This document shows, piece by piece, positions 1 through 10,931 of a DNA stretch of 64,000 bases. Where the stretch lies: the NCBI RefSeq assembly GCF_036588685.1, contig NC_086375.1:9603916-9667915 (forward strand). The letters are read 5' to 3'. The stretch comes from Mytilus trossulus. Lineage: Eukaryota > Mollusca > Bivalvia > Mytilida > Mytilidae. The translations under genes were made by a program, and so were the position numbers. Each line of letters opens with the position of its first letter. Positions within the stretch are counted from its first letter, which is position 1. The notes below the pieces were generated by a model that worked only from the letters and a program-made list of their open reading frames with translations, had not been told where the DNA came from and made no database searches.

Positions 1-461
1 TTCAACCCTGATATTGAATAATTGATTATTGTTTTTATTGGTATTGAAATTGATTTTTTATTAGTAAATTAAATGCAAACTAAATACGTTTTTGATATGT
101 GTATACACACATTCATAGATCTACAATCTGTAGATACCTGTATCTTGGCCATGCACAATGTCATGTTGTTCTCTGACTGTTTATGACGTCTTTACACTAT
201 CCCATTGGGTAATGAATGTGAATTGATTGATAATTAGTCTTAGATGCATGATGTTTTATTAGTTATTAGTGGCTTTGAACTAGCTATCAATAACTGCGAG
301 TACTCTTTTTTAGTTCTTAGTGTTTTTTTGTTGTTGGGATATACAAGTAACTTTCCATGTCCTCTCTGTGTTTTTGTTTAGATGTATTTCTATTTGTATC
401 CATCTCGTGAGCCTTTTTCAATTGATTTCTATAACTTGTTCTTATGTCGTACTACTACGCC
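1..461. other. Intergenic, nothing recognised
   Basis: AT-rich sequence with no open frame that resembles a protein and no repeat that I could match elsewhere in the window. It ends at the target-site duplication of the MITE starting at 462. Confidence 0.5.
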
Positions 462-614
462 CAGTGGCGGATCCAGAGGGGGGGTTCCGGGGGTGCGCAC
501 CCCCCTTTATTTTTGCCGATCAATGCATTTGTATCGGGACATATGTTTTGCACCCCCCCTTTGCCCTGGGTTAGCACCCCCCCCCCCTTTCGAAAATTCC
601 TGCATCCGCTCCTG
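462..614 (+). mobile_element. Short MITE, CAGTGGCGGATCC family, copy 1
   Basis: The copy starts CAGTGGCGGATCCAG and ends with a degenerate inverted match (GCATCCGCTCCTG). It is flanked by a perfect 5-bp direct repeat ACGCC (457-461 and 615-619). The interior carries runs of G then C and the family core GATCAATGCATTTG. It has no coding capacity, and the open frames across it are by-products of its composition. Other copies are at 44661, 47600, 53752 and 58198, with degraded ones elsewhere. Confidence 0.85.
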
Positions 615-950
615 ACGCCAATGTCACAGGTTAGGGGCAGGGTTTGGATTTCGCTAACATGTTTAACACTGTCATATCCTGTATTTATGTGCCTATCCAA
701 AGTCAGCAGCCTGTGCGGGTGCACTCGACTCTAATCTTAATTCAACAGGATTGTCAGTTCTCCTATCGAAGGTCGGTGGTTTTTCTTGGCACTTTGGCTT
801 CCCCACCAATAAAAAACTGGCCACCATGAAAAAGCCCAAATGTGGCGCTGAAAAGGGTCGTCAAAACACAAACAATCACTATATATATATTTATTTATAT
901 TGCGTATGTAATCAAGTGGTTTTACTTGATTCTTGACATATTAATAGACA
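615..950. other. Intergenic, nothing recognised
   Basis: No gene-like signal. A short AT microsatellite (atatatat) lies near 882-892. Confidence 0.4.
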
Positions 951-2605
951 TCATATCGAGATAACCAAGGTGATTTTCAATATATAATATCTGCCAGCCA
1001 GTCTTTCATTAATAGACATAAATCATTTGCAATAGTTTACAAGACAGGTCATAAAGACTAGATTTTAAACTTCTAATGTATATCAGAATATTATCAATGA
1101 GGTTTATGTGTCAATGATGTTCACTCCCTGGACATACCTGCTATTTAAAATACTAGATAACCAACCTGTCGTCAAATTCTGCACTGGATTTTGGAAACCT
1201 ACAAGGATGAGAAGAGCTGTTTGCATATGTTAGATGATAGCAATAGTTTATATAAAGTAATACCGATTCATTATAAAACAATGTTATTTAGTCGACTTAA
1301 ATGTAAAAGAGGGACGAAAGATACCAAAGGGACAGTCAAACTCATAAATCTACCATTTAGACTATACCGTCTGGCGAATTAAATTATAATCCTGGTATCT
1401 TGATAACCAATTAAAGCAACCTCATATATCACAATATGTTGATAAAATTGAATCAAGCTTTACAAGAACTATGTTGGTTCGAAACCAATCTTGATTTATA
1501 TTTCCAGAAAAGCAGTCCAGATGCATATAATTCTCTTAAGAACTAAATGTTTCTTTAATTTTTTTAAAGGGTTTTAAAAGCGTTGATATAAGCACATTTT
1601 GTATAAAATGCTGAAGGGCTTCATTCTAAAAATATACACACGATCAACGCTTTTACAACCAAAATGATGAAATTATATAATGTAGCATTCAATTCTTATA
1701 ATAATAATTTTATTTTTAATACAACAACCTTGAAATTAAATTTATATCAAGCTTTTTGTGGTTTTTTTCTTTCGATGCTTTGTTATAACATTGTCACAGG
1801 TAGCGCTTGCAGTCATGTCTGTTGTATTTTATACAGAAATAGAATGGGATATTGGAATGCACCGCAGTTGTGGTCTGACAATCAAAAATAAGGATTCAAA
1901 TGAAGCATACAAACTATTCAAAACATTTAAAGAAATATATTCAGTACAAGGACATCATTCTTTAATATAATTTAACGTGCAGACATCTTATATGTTCAGA
2001 AATTTCACATTCAATCGTTTATGATAACATTCTATACAAAGTACAAACATTTACATCAAAAGCCAAATAATCCTTTACACATACTTATTCAGACGAGATT
2101 TTGTTACGGTGCTGTGGTCAGGTCATTAAAAATGGCATGTTTCGGAACTAGTGCTGATTCACTGATAGGGACTTTGCATAGGAAATACGCATATTTATTC
2201 CAAAACTAGTTATTGGTATGTTACGGGTTATGTTCATCTCGTACATCTTTTACTTGTGATATACTGCACCCCTAACGAGAAGGGTTGTGAGTTATTTTCA
2301 TATAATGAAGACATAATCTTTCTATCAGTTTAATTGAGGTATGGAGCTGTCATGTCAGTAACTGTTAGTAGTCCTTTTATGATTTATGTTGATCATTTTC
2401 ATTTTCATTTTGTTTAGATTCTTTTGTTACCAATTCTAACAAATTTAAACTGAGATTGTGCGAATAACAGAGATTTCACTATGCACGTAAAACCCTGCTT
2501 TTTTAGGACTCTGGCCTTTGTTAGTCTAGTATAATGCTTCAATTTTGGTTTCGTAAATAAAGGCAAGATAAAGCCCGCTTCCGGACGTGGGATTTTCTTT
2601 CTTTT
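951..2605 (+). repeat. Segmental duplication, 5' flank of peptide copy 1
   Basis: This stretch is paralogous to about 13289-14104. Shared landmarks in the same order are TCATATCGAGATAACCAAGG (951 and 13289), CAGCCAGTCTTTCA, TTAATGTGTCAA or its variant, the TTTCCAGAA stretch, and the GCATT(T/C)AATTCTTATAAT block. In both copies the block leads into a cysteine-rich exon. The copies have diverged by substitutions and indels, so the duplication is not recent. A first exon encoding a signal peptide would be expected here or further upstream. A weakly conserved block near 1790-1870 (paralogue near 13945-14030) is the only candidate, and it is not conserved as an open frame. Confidence 0.7.
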
Positions 2606-2611
2606 TTTGAA

Positions 2612-2695
2612 GAGCCTTTGGTGGCCTTGGGCTATTTTCTGCTCTTTTGTCGTGAGTTGTCTCTTTGACACATTCCCTGTTTCCATTTTCAATTC
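2612..2695 (-). repeat. Fragment of a foldback repeat abutting the splice acceptor
   Basis: The sequence matches the right arm of the foldback element at 39058-39525, sharing GGTGGCCTTGGGCT, TCTGCTCT and ACACATTCCC followed by TTTCCATT. A short piece also occurs near 28921-28958. It is absent from the paralogous position in copy 2, so it was inserted after the duplication. It now lies within 30 bp of the acceptor at 2724. Confidence 0.65.
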
Positions 2696-2724
2696 GATTT
2701 TATTGAATGTATTTTTATTAGCAG

Positions 2725-2838
2725 TTGTTGTGTCGATGAAGTCATGTCATCATCGTGACGAATGTGACGGTTTCTGTAACTTGGCAACACAGTTATGTCA
2801 GTGGGGTCAATGCGCTTGTGGTGGGTGCACCCACCAAC
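2725..2838 (+). CDS. Cysteine-rich peptide copy 1, module 1 exon
   Basis: I do not recognise the family. The acceptor is TTATTAGCAG before 2725 and the donor is CAAC|GTAAAT after 2838, leaving a phase-1 end. The frame encodes MKSCHHRDECDGFC followed by a tail rich in Cys, with spacing C-x5-C-x3-C-x6-C-x4-C-x-C-x2-C (seven cysteines). The spacing C-x5-C-x3-C-x6-C and the final C-x-C-x2-C resemble mussel defensin-type (CS-alpha-beta) peptides, but the loop before the last CxCxxC is short and one cysteine is missing, so this is only an analogy. If the intron is retained, the peptide ends two codons later (Arg-Lys-stop). The only in-frame ATG is the Met at 2736 and no signal peptide lies in the exon. 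An open frame runs 5' from 2571 through repeat-derived hydrophobic sequence. The paralogue is at 14105. Confidence 0.6.
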
Positions 2839-3264
2839 GTAAATAGGAAAACACTGTGTGAATTATCTTTGTGTTTATAGTTTTATATTTATTCACAGCG
2901 CTTTAACGGTTTGGATCTGAATGTTTTACAAGTTCATATTTTGATACATTCTCAAAAGTTGGGAATAAACGGATTTGGTATTCACAACACTTTAACGGTT
3001 TAGAAGCCCCCTTTTCCACCCAAATGAAAACAAGCGAAAAAATGTGTCACTCAACTGTTGTTCAAGCTGCATGTTACATGATATTTTCAAGATTTGCAAG
3101 AATAATACAAAAAATTAAACATTTTATGTATGAGGAAGGAACCAAATGATAGACGTTTGATATGAAATAAGATACTATTACTCTCATACTCTCATATTTT
3201 CAGAAATAAACTCACTTTAGATTTATGAGTTTGACTGTCCCTTTGATATCTTTCTTCCCTCTTC

Positions 3265-3935
3265 TTTTACAAAGTTCTATAAATGACGTTTAATTGACAG
3301 GGTTTAAAAAGTTGTATAAAAGATATTTAATTGACAGGGTTAACAAAGTTATATAAAAGATGTTTAAATGACAGGATTTACAAAATTCTATAAATGACTG
3401 TTAATTGACAGGGTTTACAAGTTCTATAAAAGATGTTTAATTGACAGGGTTTACAAAGTTCTATAAATGACTGTTAAAAGACAGGGTTTAACAAGTTCTA
3501 TAAAAGATGTTTAATTGACAGGGTTTACAAAATTCTATAAATGACTGTTAATAGACAGGGTTTAACAAGTTCTATAAATGACGTTTAGTTGACAGGGTTT
3601 ACAAAGTTCTATAAATGACTATTAATAGACAGGGTTTAACAAGTTCTATAAATGACGTTTAGTTGACAGGGTTTACAAAGTTCTATAAATGAGTGTTAAT
3701 TGACAGGGTTTAACAAATTCTATAAAAGATGTTTAATTGACAGGGTTTACAAAATTCTACAAATGACGTTTAATTGACAGGGTTTACAAAGTTCTACATT
3801 AGTTATCAAAGGTGCCAGGATTCTAATTTTATATGCCAGACTCGCGTTTCGTCTACATAAGACTCATCAGTGACGCTTAGATCAAATGCTGTTTAAATAA
3901 TTGACAGGGTTTACAAGGTTCTATGAATGACGTTT
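3265..3935 (+). repeat. Minisatellite, about 37-bp unit
   Basis: The unit is close to TTGACAGGGTTTACAAAGTT followed by CTATAAATGACGTTTAA. About 14 imperfect units run from 3265 to about 3795. A 95-bp copy of the dispersed 'ATCAAAGGT(G/A)CCAGGATT' repeat then interrupts, and a last degenerate unit follows at about 3900-3935. The array lies in the intron between the two exons of peptide copy 1 and is not present in the copy 2 intron. Confidence 0.85.
3796..3892 (+). repeat. Dispersed mussel-type repeat, copy 1
   Basis: The core is AGTTATCAAAGGTGCCAGGA, then GCCAGACTCGCGTTTCGTCT and GACTCATCAGTGACGCT. The same order of motifs occurs at 8574, 13029 and, inverted, at about 14820-14937. Another inverted copy is split by the foldback element at 10932-12353. 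Confidence 0.75.
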
Positions 3936-4079
3936 AATTGAAAAAGGGGCATCCCCCAAACTAACCAACATTTGGATTTGGACATGTAAAAAGTCTGCAT
4001 TATACATAATTGTGGCCATGTCCCCTAAATTTGACTCATGACACTTATGTTGCTACTATATAAACCTTCACGCCATTTT

Positions 4080-4870
4080 TGTCGAGCTTGCAACAATTGT
4101 CACAAAGCTCAACATAGGGATAGTGATACGGTGAGTCTACGGTGGCGGCTCCGTTAGCTTACTACTTAAAAGCTTTATATTTTAAAAGGTTAAAGACATA
4201 CTTTGTATATAAATGCTTTATGTTACGAAGTTCCCGTCTGTCACATGTCAATTGTCCTTGACCTCATTTTCGTGGTTCAGTGACTACTTGAATATTTTTT
4301 AATGTTAATTTCTCTCTTATTATAGTAAAAGATCATTATATTTGGTATGTGCGTACCTTGCAAGGTCCTCATGTCCATCAGACAGTTTTTACTTGAACTA
4401 GATCTCATTACATGGATCAGTGAACAAGGTTAAGTTTTAGTGGTAAAGTCCATATCTCATATAGTTGAGTATTAGGTCTAGTATATTTGGTGTATGGAAT
4501 GATTGTAAGGTGTACATGTCCAATTGACAGGTGTCATCTGACATTGACCTTATGTTCATGGTACAGTGCTGTAAGTTAAGTTTTTGAGTTTTGGGCTTTT
4601 TTTTCTAATATTTTATGCAATAGGTCAACTATATTTGGTGTATGGATAATTTTTTATTATGTACATGTAAGTCTCACAGGTTTTATTAGACCTTGACCCC
4701 ATTTTCACGGGTCATTGCTCCGTGTTAAGTTTGTTTGTTTGAACTGTTTTTTTAAACTACAAGCAATAGGTCAACTATATTTGAAGGATTGTAAGTTGTA
4801 CATGTTTGCCTGACATGGTTCATCTTACCTTGGCATCATTTTTATAGTTCATTGGTCAATGTTAAGTTTT
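4080..4870 (+). repeat. Diverged tandem repeat family (about 170-bp units)
   Basis: The stretch begins near GTCGAGCTTGCAACA and AGGGATAGTGAT, then has several diverged units with the recurring motifs CAATAGGTCAACTATATTTG, GTACATGT, GACAGGTGTCATCTGACATT and TTCAGTG. An inverted counterpart with the same motif order lies at about 26540-27190. No protein frame survives. Confidence 0.65.
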
Positions 4871-4875
4871 TCTAT

Positions 4876-5073
4876 AGCGGGTTACTTTTGCAAAATTTAA
4901 TTTTTCGCTTATTTTCGCCGGAAAAACAAAAACGCCAAAATTTAAAAGTGTACATGCAAAAGTATTGATAAAAATTTCAAATCAGCCAAAATAATAACCA
5001 CCAAAATATTTCGTATACCTTATTCAATAAAAATCACGAAATTTAAAAAACGCGAAAAATAACCCGCTATACG
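4876..5073. mobile_element. Foldback element with ATAGCGGGTTA ends
   Basis: The left end ATAGCGGGTTA and right end TAACCCGCTAT are inverted. The interior is also self-complementary (CAAAATTTAATTTTTCGC against GCG/AAATTT blocks). A degraded relative lies at 60738-60915. It is non-coding. Confidence 0.6.
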
Positions 5074-5862
5074 GTAATCAGTGAAACAAACAACTGTTAT
5101 TTTGAGATGAAACTAGCTTTTGCTTTGCTTTTGATATTTTTTTAATATTGATTTTATATCGGGAAGAATTAATTTGCGCCAATTACAGTTTTGAAAATAT
5201 TATCAACGGCACGGCACCACTTTCTATTTTTCTGATTGTACTAATTGTATCGATAAATTTAAAACGAAAAATCCTTTATAATCAAATGACAAAATAAAAT
5301 GATAAAACATATCAAACGAATGAACAACAACTGTCATTTTCCTGACTTGGTACAAGCATTTTTAAATGTAGAAAATGGTGGATTGAACCTGGTTTCATAG
5401 TGCTAAACCTCTCACTTGAATGACAGTCTCATCAAATTCCATTATATTTACAAAGATGCGTGAACAAAACAGACATAATAGGTAAAATAGTAAAAAATAA
5501 AATGGGTACAGAAGTCATTACTTGGTCACAATGGAATACTTTCTGAAAATGTTGCTATAAGAAATATGATATTTTAATGTACTACCGGTACATGTTTCAC
5601 AAAGTTTTAGTTTACGCTTACCGGTACTCGTTGTCTTGAGTTAGTATTGAATATTACAGTGTCTTGATTGTGAGTGTTGCTCTCCACCTTTGGTTGTTTG
5701 TTTTAAACTTCTGACCAAATTGCAATTTGTTTCCTGAAATAAAAACGTTTGAACTGGTCGGAAATTTTACCCAACTGTGTGAATGTTGCATAATAATGTC
5801 AGTGTTAATTTTCTAACGTAAAAAAAGAGAAAAAAAGACAACTTTGTAATATGAAAAATGTA

Positions 5863-5878
5863 GGGTGGGGTGGGTGGG
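5863..5878 (+). other. G-quadruplex motif
   Basis: GGGTGGGGTGGGTGGG has four G-tracts with single-T loops, the canonical pattern for a stable parallel G-quadruplex. It lies on the + strand of the intron of peptide copy 1, so it would also be in the pre-mRNA. Confidence 0.75.
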
Positions 5879-7489
5879 AATAAAAGTCTTTGGCCTTAGT
5901 TTAAACAAGATGTTTGCTGCTGCAAGTTATTATTTTGAATGCTGAAACTGCCGAAGCTGCAAGACGATGATAATTTACTTAAATCTGATTAGCTAATTAA
6001 TGAGGCGGGAAATATGAATATTAGCTCTTGATTGGTTGATATGAAATGCCAGACATATCAACGGTATCTATGCTGCATCTTGATTGGTCAATATGAATAA
6101 CATTATGACATAGAGGCGCATGAGATATAAACAATGTACATAGTTACCAGATAAGGTTACAATGCAATCATTGCCCTGCGATTTCAACCATGATTAATAA
6201 TATATTTAAATAAAATATCCACAATAATCTTTCTATCAACTGCAATACAGGTTATACACCAATCTTCTATAAGATCTTTTATTGGAGTAACACGCCGAGT
6301 GTCTCATGCAGAGAAGAATCTGCTTATCATTCCGTATCATTCTAGATCATCCGCAGATTTTGGTTAGATTCATTTTACTAAGTCTTTACTTTTCTATGTT
6401 GTGTTTTGTGTACTGTTGTTATCTTTTTCGTCTTTTTTCGTTTTTATTGTCCATAAACTTGTCAGTTTATTTTCGACTTATGAGTTTAAATACCATTTTC
6501 GTCTCTTTCTTGTGAATGTTTTGTAGATAAATTAATCGGGTTGGATCACAATTTGTAATAAATCAATAAACAGCTTTCGAGTTCGATGCGTTCCCGTCAA
6601 AAACTATGGTTTTGATGAACGTCATTTGTGCGTTTAGAGGCATCGTCATTTCCTTTCCAATGTTGATCCAGTGGTTGGGAAACTAAAAATCTATATTGTA
6701 CGGCAAATTGAATTCTCAAAATTGACAATCATCACTGCTGTCATTAAGGAATTGTCATTAAGTACCTACAGAACAACCATTATTTCTTGTTTATCCTGCA
6801 CAATATCGATCACTAAGACGCTTGATGAACGCAAATAGTGCATGGATGAAGGTGAGCCCATCTATCTGGTAAATGACGTCATAAAGGCGCGCATAATTGA
6901 CGATATTTTTCCGGTGACGGTCTCCAACAAGATTATTAGAGTATGAACATAAATATAAATTTGTTTATGATTTGATTTGTGCAAAAATGTTTGTTTTAAT
7001 ATTCCCTTTTGTTTAGCAATATGACAGCATAAACGGTACCAATTTTATGCTCCAGAAGTGCATTTGAATACCCTCGGATATGAGGAAACGTTCGTCTATG
7101 ATAGCGTCTCAGTTTTTGTCAAGTAGGTTGTAAATTTAAACTTACTACTATTAACAGGGAGTTTCAGAAAATGACATCAATGACACGAAGGTGCTGATTA
7201 GTGCGATGATGATGATACACTCGTGACAAAACTTACACCAGTGGCATCTTAGTAGTAGTTGAATGTAAAACTTATAAATGATATATAGCTTATAAACTGA
7301 TACATTCGATTCTCAAGAAGTTTTGATTCTCCAGTGATGGTTGTTACCTTGACTGGGGTAAAGCGGACGACCGTAACTGCATGTACGGTCATCCCAAGAT
7401 GTCAGATAAAAAATTAGGTCAGTATTTGTATTTAAACATCGCTAAACTGATTTTGCTTATACTAATGGAGCTTTTGCTTTATATTTCAG
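5879..7489. other. Rest of the copy 1 intron
   Basis: AT-rich intronic sequence. A fragment of a dispersed repeat (TTCGACTTATGAGTTTAAAT) lies near 6471-6491. ATTGG boxes occur twice between 6030 and 6095, but nothing else suggests a promoter. No open frame resembles a protein. The intron ends with a pyrimidine-rich tract and ATATTTCAG at 7481-7489. Confidence 0.45.
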
Positions 7490-7581
7490 ATTGCCATCAC
7501 TCAAGTGAATGACTCTTTTGTGGCGATAATCACACAGGACATTGCGTTGACCATTGCTGTCATTGCTCAGTTAATTATTAA
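7490..7581 (+). pseudogene. Cysteine-rich peptide copy 1, module 2 exon with TGA at a Cys position
   Basis: The acceptor is ATATTTCAG|AT. Two leading bases complete the phase-1 codon left by 2838, so the exons join in frame. The frame reads C-H-H-S-S-E, then TGA at 7510-7512, then L-F-C-G-D-N-H-T-G-H-C and V-D-H-C-C-H-C, ending at TAA (7579-7581). The intact paralogue (18206) has TGT, a cysteine, at the TGA position. Everything after the TGA still aligns well and keeps its cysteines, so the exon is recognisable but would be cut short. Loss of function, a recent nonsense allele or a sequencing error are all possible. Confidence 0.6.
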
Positions 7582-8340
7582 AGAAAAATCTTCTACATTG
7601 CGAGTGGTTGTTTTTGTCATACGTAAAAAAACAAACAAATTAAAGTAATATTGTAAACGTATTTTGTTCAATCATTTTGCGTTAAAATCTTAGATGTGCA
7701 CATATCGTAGCCAATATACTTACACGCTAACTGTAATGGATAGGAGTGATATTGATAGGATATGCAAATTATCGTTGGTACACCATTTTAAACAAATGCA
7801 AAATGTTATACACTAAACGAGATTTGTTGGAGTCTTTATTTCAATAACAAAGACATCCCGCCATTGTGTTATTGTGCTATGGTTATATGTTGCATTCTTG
7901 CCTCTGAATTTAACTTATATGTTTTGTCTATAGAGTGTTTACATGCCGTTTGATTTCCTTTATTGACATAGGTGTTTGTCTTTATACTGATTAATATTAT
8001 GATATAGAATGTTTACTGCTGTACCAAAATTTTTGTCATGTTAACCTATAATGTTTGTTTATTCTTCACACATTGTTGTCAACATGGTAGATAATTTGTG
8101 ACTGTCATACAAGTGAGAGGTTCAGCTAACATCAAACCTTATTTAATTTACCATTTTTATACATAAGCGTGAATATGACAAATGTTTTCCATTCATTTGT
8201 TTTGGTGTGTTTAATCATTTAATTTTGCCTTTAGAAACATGACTTAGCGCTTCGAATTTTCCTTCGAGTTTGGTATTTTAATTTCTAATTTCAAAAGTTG
8301 GTATTTCTCTAAGAGAACTTAGATAAATAATATATATTTT

Positions 8341-8462
8341 AACTGGATGTTTTCAAAAGGCCAATATTGAGTTCCAACTCTTGAGGGTGTTGCACATGTT
8401 TCGACAAGCGTGCAATCTTTGTCAACATTTGATAGTCATTAACAGAATTAACCAGTATTTTA
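8341..8462 (+). repeat. Left arm of a 122-bp near-perfect inverted repeat
   Basis: This arm is the reverse complement of 9109-9230 with a single mismatch that I can see (GGCC against GACC near its start). The 646-bp spacer contains a copy of the dispersed repeat at 8574. Such high identity implies a recent foldback insertion or gene conversion between the arms. Confidence 0.85.
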
Positions 8463-8573
8463 TTTAATCCCGTATATAAAAATGACCACATTATTGATAT
8501 TCGTGTTTACTGGACTGGTGATACCCTCGGGGACGAAACGTCCACCAGCAGTATCATCGACCCAGTGGTGTAA

Positions 8574-8725
8574 ATAGTTATCAAAGGTACCAGGATTAAA
8601 TGTTGTTACGCCATACGCGCGTTTCGTCTACATCAGACTCATTAGTGACGCTCATATCAAAATATTTATAAATCCAAACAAGTACAAAATTGAAGAGCAT
8701 TTAAATGTCGTGAAACAGGGAACTT
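8574..8725 (+). repeat. Dispersed mussel-type repeat, copy 2
   Basis: The motifs are AGTTATCAAAGGTACCAGGA, GCGCGTTTCGTCTACATCAG and GTGACGCTCATATCAAAATA, followed by GAAGAGCATT. It is preceded at 8524-8563 by the CTCGGGGACGAAACGTCC segment, which also occurs inverted near 14612. Confidence 0.7.
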
Positions 8726-9108
8726 TTAATGTTAAATCCATTACGCTCTAAGTGAAAAATTCACAGAAATTATGTATTTTAAAAAGATAACTAATAAATT
8801 TAAAAACTTAAATACTTCTCTGTGAAAAAGTCATTTAGAATGTAGAAGAATCCATCCTGCTAACATCGACACGTGTACAAATGCACCCTAGATGTGGAGA
8901 GATGTTTGAACTGGGAAAAACGACATACTCAAAGTTATGCATAACAATCACAATAAAAACAATACAATGAATAATCCAAAACAGCTGCAAAATATTCCAA
9001 CGTCCTACTGGAATAAAAGGTAAAGGTAACATTTTTTTGTCAAACTTAATCCCAAACTTATGTAGATAGTTGGTAATACAGATAAGTTCTCAACTGCACG
9101 GGAGTACA

Positions 9109-9230
9109 TAAAATACTGGTTAATTCTGTTAATGACTATCAAATGTTGACAAAGATTGCACGCTTGTCGAAACATGTGCAACACCCTCAAGAGTTGGAAC
9201 TCAATATTGGTCTTTTGAAAACATCCAGTT
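9109..9230 (-). repeat. Right arm of the 122-bp inverted repeat
   Basis: Reverse-complement partner of 8341-8462. It starts at TAAAATACTGG and ends at AACATCCAGTT. Open frames across it are not conserved with anything and are taken to be chance. Confidence 0.85.
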
Positions 9231-9479
9231 AATTTAAAATAGAAAATCCTATTGATAGGCATGATTGGTCAAAATTGACTATTCATACCGGTAGCAATTA
9301 CAAAAAGGTCATCAGCGCGAGAAATCGAAGGTTATGACTTATAGATGTCAAAACATATACATGACAACATGATCAAAATGTTGACCACGGTTAACTTCCA
9401 CTTAGCTGGAAGCATTTGAATGAAATGCCGATGCAAAGTTCCTATCAAAACACACCTTCTAATAGTCTTTCAGAACAGT

Positions 9480-10440
9480 ATAAGGGTTTTGCCTCTTATA
9501 TTTAATGTGTTTCGCTCGGTTTTGGTTTGTTACCCCGATTTTGTTTTTTGTCCATGGATTTATGAGTTTTGAACAGCGGTATACTACTGTTGCCTTTATT
9601 TTTTGCTTAATTTTGGTATTTTGATCTATCAAAAGTGTCCAAAGAATGCAATGGTATAAAAAAGAATAAAAAATTAAGGACATTTTGCAAAATAGAAAAG
9701 ATTACTGCAGGTTAAATAAGGAACATTAAATTAAAAAGGACCTCACAAACTACATTCCAAAAGGTGATTTTACCAAATGTCCCATGACACGATTGATGGA
9801 CAAGTGACTGATGAACTCGGATGGAGAGTTGTCTCATTGGCAACTCTCCATCCGAGTTGGCACTAATACCACACATCTTCTTGCATCTACAGTAGATCAA
9901 ACGAAACAGTCTGCTATCATGTTGCAATTTGCCGTTTATAACGCAACGAAAACTGTAAAAAAGTCTCAGTCCCATGTAATAAATTCAGTACAATGCATTA
10001 TTAATAGAAAAATCAAAATCAATACTCTTTTTTTAGAATGCAATAAAATTGATATGGTGAAAAATACTATTCGGATGTTTTTTGTTGCATTTTTTTAGTG
10101 TTGCTATTATCTCTTTGTTCTCCTCTTATAGTTGATATGTTTCCCTCGGTTTCAGTTTGTAACCGTGATTTGTTTTCTCTTAATCGGACAGCGATATTCT
10201 ACTTTTGCCTTTATTTTCTGCTATTGCATTATCACTTCATTTTCGACTTATAAATGTGAATGTCCCTTTATGGAATATGAAATTTGTTATCCATTCTTTT
10301 GATGCGTTTGAGCTTTTGATTTCTCTATTTAATATTTCCGTTTTTAATAACTGCGAGTTCAGTATTTTTATTTTTGTTTACTTTGTGGTATCCTTCGCCT
10401 CTCTTTTGTGGCGTTGGTAATTTATCCCTGTTGATTTCGT
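9480..10440. repeat. Cluster of dispersed repeat fragments
   Basis: Two fragments share the motif order TCCCTCGGTTTCAGTTTGTA or TTCGCTCGGTTTTGGTTTGT, then CGATTTTGTTT, AGC(G/A)GTATAC/T and TTGCCTTTATTTT (about 9480-9615 and 10110-10235). Relatives lie at 12715-12850 and, inverted, at about 18955-19065. The poorly conserved open frames here derive from these repeats. Confidence 0.55.
9814..9858. repeat. Perfect 18-bp hairpin
   Basis: AACTCGGATGGAGAGTTG (9814-9831) and its exact reverse complement (9841-9858) are separated by nine bases, TCTCATTGG. The arm and loop together match the end of the dispersed repeat that reads GATGGAGAGTTGTCTCATTGG elsewhere, here folded back on itself. Confidence 0.9.
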
Positions 10441-10931
10441 ACAAATCGCTTTTGGTAGACTTCTACTACAGGAAAAGATAACCTCAGCTGTTAATAAGGA
10501 GTTTATATCATTCAACCTCCTTGTCAAAACCTTATGGGTCCTCAATGCTATTTAAATTTGGTATTTTCAAAAACAAATTATTAGACCATCAATAATGAGA
10601 CTCTTCTGTCGATACGCGCTTCTTGTATACAGTCTGGTATCTATGATAAATAGTATAAGGTGATTTATAGTATGGAAACGACCATCTTTTCATTGAGTGT
10701 TTTGTTATGTACTAACACAGTTCCCTAAATCCGGCAAATCAGTTGGAAGATAAATGCATTGAATACAAGGTAGAGAAACAACAAATGTAATGGACAATAT
10801 GCCGCTTGGTTTAGAGTTCGTAGCTGAGAATTCTTCTGAATAGTCTAGAATAAGAGGATTCGAAAGACATAATTACTACAGAATTCCAATCTTTTTTGGA
10901 TATAAGTAGTAAAAAGACAAAACGCGCGTCT

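Noticed and set aside
1464..1490. GGTTCGAAACC, resembling a tRNA B-box
   Set aside because: No A-box, acceptor stem or anticodon arm can be drawn around it, and the paralogous sequence at about 13560 does not conserve it.
1664..1891. 75-residue frame with A-C-S-H-V-C-C, considered as an upstream exon of the peptide gene
   Set aside because: The paralogous block near 13945-14030 has stops and shifts in this frame, so it is not under coding constraint.
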